The notes below the pieces were generated by a model that searched no databases, was not told the DNA's origin, and worked only from the letters and a program-made list of their open reading frames with translations. Made by a program: the position numbers and the translations under genes. DNA of 15,547 bases from Beroe ovata (lineage: Eukaryota; Ctenophora; Nuda; Beroida; Beroidae). Every line of letters begins with the position of its first letter. Within the stretch, counting starts at the first letter, position 1. Below are positions 9,941-15,547 of the stretch, piece after piece. The DNA lies in NCBI GenBank assembly GCA_946803715.1, contig CAMPET010000109.1:197256-212802 (forward strand). Reading direction: 5' to 3'.

Positions 9941-10096
9941 AAGCGTCTGGCTCTACTCGGACGCGTCCAGCTCTATTCGGACGAGTCCAGCTCTACTCGG
10001 ACGCGTCCAGCTCTATTCGGACGAGTCCAGCTCTATTCGGACGAGTCCAGCTCTATTCGGACGCGTCCAGCTCTATTCGAACGTGTACAGCTATAC
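9941..10096 (-). repeat. 20-bp tandem array, right arm
   Basis: Seven units of exactly 20 bp (9941-10080) and a degenerate eighth, in opposite orientation to 7504-7600. Units alternate between ACGCGT and ACGAGT at the variable position. The innermost (AAGCGTCTGGCTCTACTCGG) and outermost degenerate units pair with the corresponding ones on the left, so the arm differs by three internal units. Confidence 0.95.
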
Positions 10097-10340
10097 ACTC
10101 AACACTGGTAAAACTGCTTCATATATTTGCCTATATTTGATATTGATATTGTACTTGTTCTTGTGTATTGGGTTTTGTCTCCTTTTCAGCTTTTCCATGT
10201 TTGAACTCGATTGTGTTTGCCGTTCAATTTCATCTTCAGTTTCTTGCAGTTACACTNTACACCCTTGGATCTACCAAAAACCGTTGAGAAACTTTGTCCA
10301 CTCGATTATTGCATACTGACTTTGGCTGAGCTACTCCAGT

Positions 10341-11150
10341 AGATTCTATAGAACAAATAAATTTCATAACATATTGAGAAATGCTTCAGATGATTAAACA
10401 TTGTAGACAGTGATACAAAGTCAATTGAATCAAACCCACACACTTTTTCACCACAAATCTACTGACAGTTTCAAGACTGAGAAATGAATAAATAAAATAA
10501 ATTACTGTTGCATGCATCAACTCTTGAAATACGATCGAGAAAAAATATTGTGTCGTGTATTCGTGTACACACGGTGCGCGCACTCTATTTTACTCGGTAC
10601 AGTGCGCGCGCGGAATATTTAGTTCCGTTCACGCAGCGCGGGAACATGTATCTCACTGATTCAGGGCTACATTAGTTGCGCGGCACGGCACAGGGCACAG
10701 GCCGTCAGGCCGCAGCGCGAGCGACCGCAACGTGACATGCGCGCGGCGCCACATAACAATATAGCACATATTGTCGATTTTTTGCACAATTTTATATGAT
10801 TTCATTTATGATTTTTTTTGTTGCTTTCGCATAAAAAATCCATTGCGGCGCGCGTGAAAGAAGTTCACTGCTCTATTCTGAAGCAAGCATCTCGCCTCCT
10901 CATGGCTTTTATTCAAAGCCCGTAGTGCACAGTTCCTAAGTTCAAATTATACATTTAATTTCTTATTGCACTATCACGTCGTCACCTCTGACCTCTTTTT
11001 AATTAACTCATTTTACACTTTTTGAATCCTATTGCCATACCATCTTTGTCGTACTTTGTACTGAATCCCATACCTTTATCCAAAGTCCCTGCAAAGTTTC
11101 AGATAATTGATTATTGTAGACATGAGTTAGATCAAGTTAATTGAATCACC
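10341..11150 (+). repeat. Long direct repeat, copy 2
   Basis: This 810-bp copy matches 5979-6827. The first 43 bp are identical, ending GAGAAATG at 10383; about 103 bp not found in copy 1 follow, then a second GAGAAATG (10479-10486) where alignment resumes. Homology stops after TTGAATCACC at 11150. There is no transposase, reverse transcriptase or other recognisable gene. The family is unknown; it could be a non-autonomous transposon or a low-copy dispersed repeat. Confidence 0.93.
10383..10477 (+). repeat. 95-bp segment resembling the repeat's own 3' tail
   Basis: This segment (TTCAGATGATTAAACATTG, AGACAGTGA, GTCAATTGAATCA, then GACAGTTTCAAGAC) aligns with 11095-11183, the 3' end of copy 2 and the first 33 bp beyond it. 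It makes up most of the stretch missing from copy 1. Confidence 0.75.
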
Positions 11151-11183
11151 TTGGTACCGCAAATTTTCTGTCAGTTTCAAGAC
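11095..11183 (+). repeat. 3' tail partner of the 95-bp segment
   Basis: Diverged direct repeat of 10383-10477, ending in the shared motif CTGTCAGTTTCAAGAC. It extends beyond the copy 1/copy 2 homology limit at 11150, suggesting that the full repeat unit ends near 11183. Confidence 0.7.
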
Positions 11184-11602
11184 ATAAGTATCTTCTTCAG
11201 GATTACTGCAAAGTGTGGCTCTTGATTCTCAAATTTGATTGTAATAAGCACTGATGATAAAAAGTTGTCATTTTGTTTTGAAGTTTTTGATTCAAATGAA
11301 TGAATTTGAGATTTAAGTCAAATACATATGATGTTGTAATTTGAGTATCGGGCTGTTATGAAGACATTACATAAGATCAAGATTTTTGAATTTCTGCTAA
11401 TGCAGAAATGCAGCAAAATGGAACAGCCATTGTAAACAAGTAAAAAAACATTTCACTGTGATTAACACCATCATCAGTTCTCAAATGCTATTATAATTAG
11501 TAGCATTGATAGGTATTTACATTGGTGTATTTTTGATCACCAAAGCATTTTTGTTTGGGAAGTGAATTAGACTAAAAGTCATGAATATCTCAATGATTGC
11601 AG
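11151..11602. other. TEAD upstream region
   Basis: About 450 AT-rich bases between long repeat copy 2 and the first recognised TEAD coding exon. It should contain an upstream intron, 5' UTR or promoter. I see no recognisable exon, TATA box or CpG cluster. Confidence 0.4.
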
Positions 11603-11605
11603 GAT

Positions 11606-13546
11606 ATGGATTTCACACCATTCATAAATAACAGTCCAATGTTGAAGTCACAAGCCAACAACATCCTTGCTCTCCAGAATACCTTGAACTTTTCTTCATC
11701 CCACCAGGTACATGAATTCTATTAAGAGGAGAATTACTGTGATATGATCCATGGTTTGCATCAGTTATCCTAATCCCCTGTTTCAGGACTTAAGCTCATA
11801 TCCATTGTTTGGATCTCATTTACTGAATGGAGTAAATGGTTCATCAGGCATCATTAATCCTGTTTTATCTCAAAATGCAACATTCATGTCTTCTTCACTT
11901 CCAGAACTTTCTGGTTTGAAAGCAGAGAAAATTGACAATGGATCTCCTGATCATAGCCTAACGGTATGTTACTATTGAGAGATCTATACAGGTATTGTCT
12001 TTCATGTCAGTACTATTTTTGTCTCGGCCCTTTATTCAATATAGTCCTATCAAATTACTTAGCACTTCATAAATGATTTCCTTGTGTCAGTGCAACCAAT
12101 CAGCTGCTATCAAACTTCCATCTAGGATTTTTTTATCCTGTACTGTCACAGTTTTCACTTGTGACCTCAAAAATCCCATGGTTATAATATAATACAACCT
12201 GAGGAATTCCAGAAATATCTCCACACTGAATCATGTGGTCCTTGCACAACATACAATGATCCTTGGACTCAGATCCTTGTACTCTCAGCTCAGTGTGCTT
12301 GATGAAATTCATATCAGAGCTGATGTACTAGTATATATAATACTATTGGCATCAAATAATTCTGATAATTGGTATTTACGGAAATATCTGACTTAGTGTT
12401 CAATTGATGCTTGTGTGTGAGCTTACCTAAGGGCATGATATAATATAGACAAATTGGTTTATATTGTAGTCAGAGAAAGGTGCTAAAACAAATCCGGCGT
12501 TTAGTACACATTTTAAGCCGTATGCTAGATGATGACTTGTGGTGATAGATAGGTAACATGCATTATGTAGTGTACACACAATGTAGGTTATCCTTGCTTG
12601 GTTACACACCTCCCTTCATCAGCAGTATCAGGATAACATGATATGACTGAGACAAGTCAGTAAATTCACACTTCCAACATGCATGATGGACTCTCAAATG
12701 TGGTTTAGAAATTTCACCAGCTGTATTCATCATGCAGATATTCCCATTACCCCTTGAATATCCATATTCAATACATACAGTATCACCATTCAAAAGACCT
12801 GGAGCACTAAAAGGAAAATTTTGAAATTCATCATCCTCCTATCATGCTATCATGAAGCTTTTACTTCCTCATTTAGAGTGATTATATAAAATCAGGTCTC
12901 AAAAGAGTATTTTTGAGTAATTCCGCTTTCACTTCTCCTTTCTTCCTCCTAACACTCTCCCCTTCAGTCATCAACATACGAGCCTCACACTCCCCGATGT
13001 AACAACAAGTCCAATGAGGACGCTGAGGGTGTCTGGTCTCCTGATATAGAAAAAGCATTCCAGGAGGCACTCCAGGCGTATCCGCCTTGCGGCCGTCGGA
13101 AAATAATTCTCACGGACGAGGGGAAAATGTATGGTGAGTACTGATGATCTTACAGAGAATGTGAAGTTTGGTGGTACCCTGGTCAGTCTCTTAGATCATC
13201 TTTTCCCTTGAAAAGTCCACTTTTGCTAACTAAGTTCACTTCTTTTCCATCAACCTGGATTCTGTTTGCTGAGTAGAAAATCAATTTATCCTTTCGTGAG
13301 CCCTATTGTTACATTGTTGCATAAACCTTAGTCAGAAGGGGTCTCTCATTTTAGAATATGACATTTATCTTTCTCGTACCTTAATGAAATATTTGAATTG
13401 CATCGTCTGTTACTCTGTTATTCAGTTTCTCTGTTATTCAGTTTCTCTGGAATAATTTTGAGTTGAGTTTCACCTGTTTAGGGAGGAACGAGCTCATTGC
13501 TAGATACATTAGAGACAAGACGGGAAAGAACAGGACACGGAAACAG
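11606..13546 (+). CDS. TEAD: TEA-domain transcription factor (TEAD/scalloped), 5' part; 3' end outside window
   Basis: Four coding exons are visible: 11606-11707 (exon opens at acceptor 11602), 11787-11963, 12968-13133 and 13482-13546, together 170 codons. Junction phases are 0, 0 and 1 and all agree. Residues from about 111 are the TEA domain: [34 protein letters not shown], then [21 protein letters not shown] split over exons 3 and 4. The exon end after RTRKQ falls just before the conserved VSSHIQVLARRK block, which I could not find in the remaining 2 kb. TEAD proteins bind MCAT-type sites through this domain and recruit YAP/TAZ/Yorkie through a C-terminal domain not present here. The N-terminal 110 residues are Ser/Asn-rich and about 80 longer than in human TEAD1. 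Upstream non-coding exons are possible. The acceptor before exon 1 has a poor pyrimidine tract, so the gene's first coding exon is less certain than the TEA exons. Confidence 0.93.
11964..12967 (+). other. TEAD intron between exons 2 and 3
   Basis: This 1004-bp intron runs from GTATGT at 11964 to a strong pyrimidine-rich acceptor (CACTCTCCCCTTCAG) at 12967. It contains the unrecognised minus-strand open segment 12610-12806. Nothing else is recognised. Confidence 0.85.
12610..12806 (-). CDS. Candidate minus-strand exon inside TEAD intron (unrecognised)
   Basis: On the minus strand this 197-bp stretch is open throughout, preceded by a good acceptor (TTTTCCTTTTAG, ending at 12807) and followed by a plausible donor (GGGAG|GTGTGT, 12609). 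The peptide contains [15 protein letters not shown] and a HHACWKC cluster, but I recognise no family. It would begin in phase 2 and end in phase 1. No partner exon was found with confidence nearby. It could be an exon of a nested gene, a relic of a transposon gene, or a chance open frame. Confidence 0.25.
13134..13481 (+). other. TEAD intron splitting the TEA domain
   Basis: A 348-bp intron from GTGAGT to CACCTGTTTAG that splits a Gly codon (G|GG) between MY and RNELIARY of the TEA domain. A perfect 16-bp tandem duplication (CTCTGTTATTCAGTTT) lies at 13413-13444. Confidence 0.93.
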
Positions 13547-13776
13547 GTGATTGTACAGCCATGATATTTTCATCATTTCATGATAAGCATTCCCCTTCCA
13601 TAAAACTTATAGGAAGTTATACTACATCCTACATGCTTCACCGAACCAAATAGGTACCTACTGATCATTCATTCATTCAATACGGATCTGTCATGCCTGA
13701 ATAGTGTTGCAACAACTCTTTATACGTGATATTGTAACATTTGCGGCATACCACCATAAATACCCTTGCTGTCAGC

Positions 13777-13778
<2 letters not shown>

Positions 13779-13817
<39 letters not shown>
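13779..13817. repeat. (CA)n microsatellite
   Basis: About 19 CA dinucleotides in the TEAD intron; (CA)n on the TEAD transcript strand. Confidence 0.95.
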
Positions 13818-13820
<3 letters not shown>

Positions 13821-14170
13821 TTAGGGGTTCAATGATCCAGGTTTATTATTATGTACCTATACATTTGACATACCATTATGGAAAGTTCTCTATTGACCCT
13901 CAACAATGCGTTTGCACGTGTCTCCTTCAATATGCAGGGAGAGGGTGTGTTAGAAACCATCTATCTGTAAATTTGTCCCGGGGCGGCATTATGTAATACA
14001 ACCATCAGGGCAGCATTATAATAGCTGATAGAGTTTTATCACCCAGCTTACTGCATTAATCAACAATTCACGCTTTTAATGATGTATTGAATCCCTAGAG
14101 CTCTAATCTGAAGTAATGTACGATACCGATGGTAGTATTCGTTCCCGTGAACATTTCAATCTATAAAAAA

Positions 14171-14210
14171 ATGGATGTGATAAATGGATGTGATAATGGA
14201 TGTGATAAAT
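14171..14210 (+). repeat. 12-13-bp tandem repeat
   Basis: Three consecutive ATGGATGTGATA units with one-base spacing differences, in the TEAD intron. Confidence 0.9.
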
Positions 14211-14998
14211 GTCTCTTGAAAATACCAGTTACTCGAGGATCGAGTTCATTTTGAACTATGTTATGGAAACTGCATCATTGTCTTTGGCTTACATGATTTG
14301 ATTCATACTGCAATTGTTAGTTTGAGGAGAATCAGGTTTCTCTTTGAAATTCAAAGACACAAAAGAAGTGATCGATGCGAAGCAACAAAAGTCATAATTT
14401 TATTCTGATTTAGCGGCAGATTAAAGGAATCCTACGTCATGAGTTATTGCCGATTGGAATTTATTCAGTTTCATTCGCTATGATTGTCAAAACTCGTCGG
14501 TGTTTACTAGGTAAAATATTTATCATTGTACTCATGCATGATCAACAGTAGCATAAACATGATTTTAATCATATCAAATCAAATCTACTGTCATGATTAG
14601 ATAAGCCCTAAAAGTTGACCAAAACATTGCAATTTGAATTTAACAAGATAACAAATAACAACTAAATAACATTTTGTTATGGAAGGCGCGCATTGGGTAT
14701 TTCTCGTTTCATTGGGGTACCAAAGCGCATTAACCCCTTACTCCCACTCCTGTTCCCCAAAACCATTTCCACTTCCAACCACCCTTCTACACCCACGTTC
14801 TGGATCAATGGAAAGCTTCCTCAGTTGAAAAGAATGAGAATCACGAAGATTAATTACAGTATTTCCCACTCTTTAGTCTCTACATCAAATCACACACTTT
14901 TATTCACGCACAATCACGTAATCACACATGATTCTCTCCCCTCTAGCAAGGGGTCACATGACACCAATAGCAATAAGTTTGTGGCAAACCCTACAACA

Positions 14999-15025
14999 GT
15001 TGTTGTTGTTGTTGTTGTTGTTGTT
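14999..15025 (+). repeat. (GTT)n microsatellite
   Basis: About nine GTT trinucleotides in the TEAD intron. Confidence 0.93.
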
Positions 15026-15137
15026 ACCAGCCGCATGTCGTTATCAGAGAATTGTAGAAGAAGGAGCAGTTGAAAGTCTTCCAATAACAACATATTTTGG
15101 GGGGTACTAATAGAACAAGGGATAATAACATGTTTAG

Positions 15138-15169
15138 CAGTGATAAATTATATCAGTGATAAATTATAT
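15138..15169 (+). repeat. 16-bp perfect tandem duplication
   Basis: CAGTGATAAATTATAT occurs twice back to back. Confidence 0.95.
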
Positions 15170-15547
15170 GTCCTGGGTGTTTGCTGTGTTTAAAACTGGG
15201 AAATATGTCCAGAATGTCTCAGGTTGGAAATGTAAGGCTCGGAGTTCTTACTCTTGTTCTTATCAAAAACCGGTGGAAACTGGATGGGGGATCGTTATGA
15301 TATTGAGCATTTGTCATCTATCGACAGATAGTGGGATTACTGATGAAGTGATATTAATTAGAAAATCATTTGAGACGATGAATTTCTCACGGAAAGTAGG
15401 ATAAGATTCATTCTACCCACGTAGGATGACAATATTCCTCATTCGAGACGACCATGTTCGGATATATATATGTGACTTGCCGGCTCTATGCCCCCCAAAT
15501 ATGACATTTCGATCTGCCCTGGGGAATTATCTATCATGGCATATCTC

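Larger units (their letters stand above)
7345..10245. mobile_element. Foldback-type non-autonomous element with long inverted ends and satellite core
   Basis: The left arm (about 7345-7680) and right arm (about 10245-9857) are inverted copies. Shared blocks in order are TGCAAGAAACTG, GAGTTCAAAC, GAACAAGTACAA, TACCAG, TATAGCTG, the 20-bp array, GAGAGAATCTCTAATC, and CTGATAGG, GCCACATGATCCGGTC. Between the arms lies a TGTCAC satellite, itself inverted at both edges. No transposase or other coding gene is visible, so mobility would need factors supplied elsewhere. This organisation (long inverted ends made partly of short tandem units) is that of foldback elements such as Drosophila FB and sea urchin TU. 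The outer ends fade, so I cannot define exact termini or a target-site duplication. Confidence 0.75.
13547..15547 (+). other. TEAD intron, continuing beyond the window
   Basis: After the GTGATT donor at 13547 no further TEAD exon is found; the conserved VSSHIQVLARRK block is absent. The stretch holds (CA)n at 13779-13817, a (GTT)n run at about 14999-15025, and small tandem repeats. The open frame at 14693-15073 runs through the GTT repeat and shows no conserved features. Confidence 0.75.

Noticed and set aside
7504-10096. CRISPR-like array from the regular 20-bp repeats
   Set aside because: The units are directly contiguous with no spacers, in an animal genome; they are tandem repeats.
5979-11150. 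LTR retrotransposon with 0.8-kb LTRs
   Set aside because: No gag, protease, reverse transcriptase or integrase, no primer-binding site seen, and the repeat ends lack TG...CA.
14693-15110. Open frames across the GTT repeat in the TEAD intron
   Set aside because: Their length depends on the triplet repeat; no conserved TEAD or other protein sequence is present.

Overview
The window comes from an animal (metazoan) nuclear genome. It holds three spliced, conserved eukaryotic genes with GT-AG introns and a large repeat-rich block between two of them. Several introns are short (75 to 113 bp), CA/TG microsatellites are common, and one gene encodes a TEA-domain transcription factor. Together these suggest an invertebrate, possibly an early-branching lineage with compact gene structure; the species cannot be named from sequence alone.

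Layout. (1) 68-3112, minus strand: a FAM194-domain protein (C3orf20/ERICH6-like), at least three coding exons, running off the left edge. (2) 3343-5655, minus strand: a complete six-exon PAF1 gene, predicted 458 aa, the Pol II elongation-complex subunit. All exon junctions agree in phase. It lies head-to-tail upstream of the FAM194 gene, with only about 230 bp between PAF1 stop and FAM194 start. (3) 5979-11150: a repeat block. Two direct copies of a 0.8-kb repeat (5979-6827 and 10341-11150) flank a foldback-type element of about 2.9 kb (about 7345-10245). Its long terminal inverted repeats carry 20-bp tandem arrays, and its interior is a TGTCAC-rich satellite with a higher-order period of about 260-290 bp that switches strand near both ends. 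No transposase is visible. (4) 11606-13546, plus strand: the first four coding exons of a TEAD/scalloped gene, including most of the TEA DNA-binding domain. The gene continues past the right edge through an intron longer than 2 kb. A possible unrelated minus-strand exon (12610-12806) sits inside a TEAD intron.

PAF1 (transcription elongation) and TEAD (Hippo-pathway transcription factor) act in the nucleus, but the sequence gives no sign that the three genes work together; they appear to be chance neighbours separated by the repeat block. The least ordinary material is the foldback/satellite element, the self-duplicated structure of its flanking repeats, and the TG tracts placed just after two splice donors.
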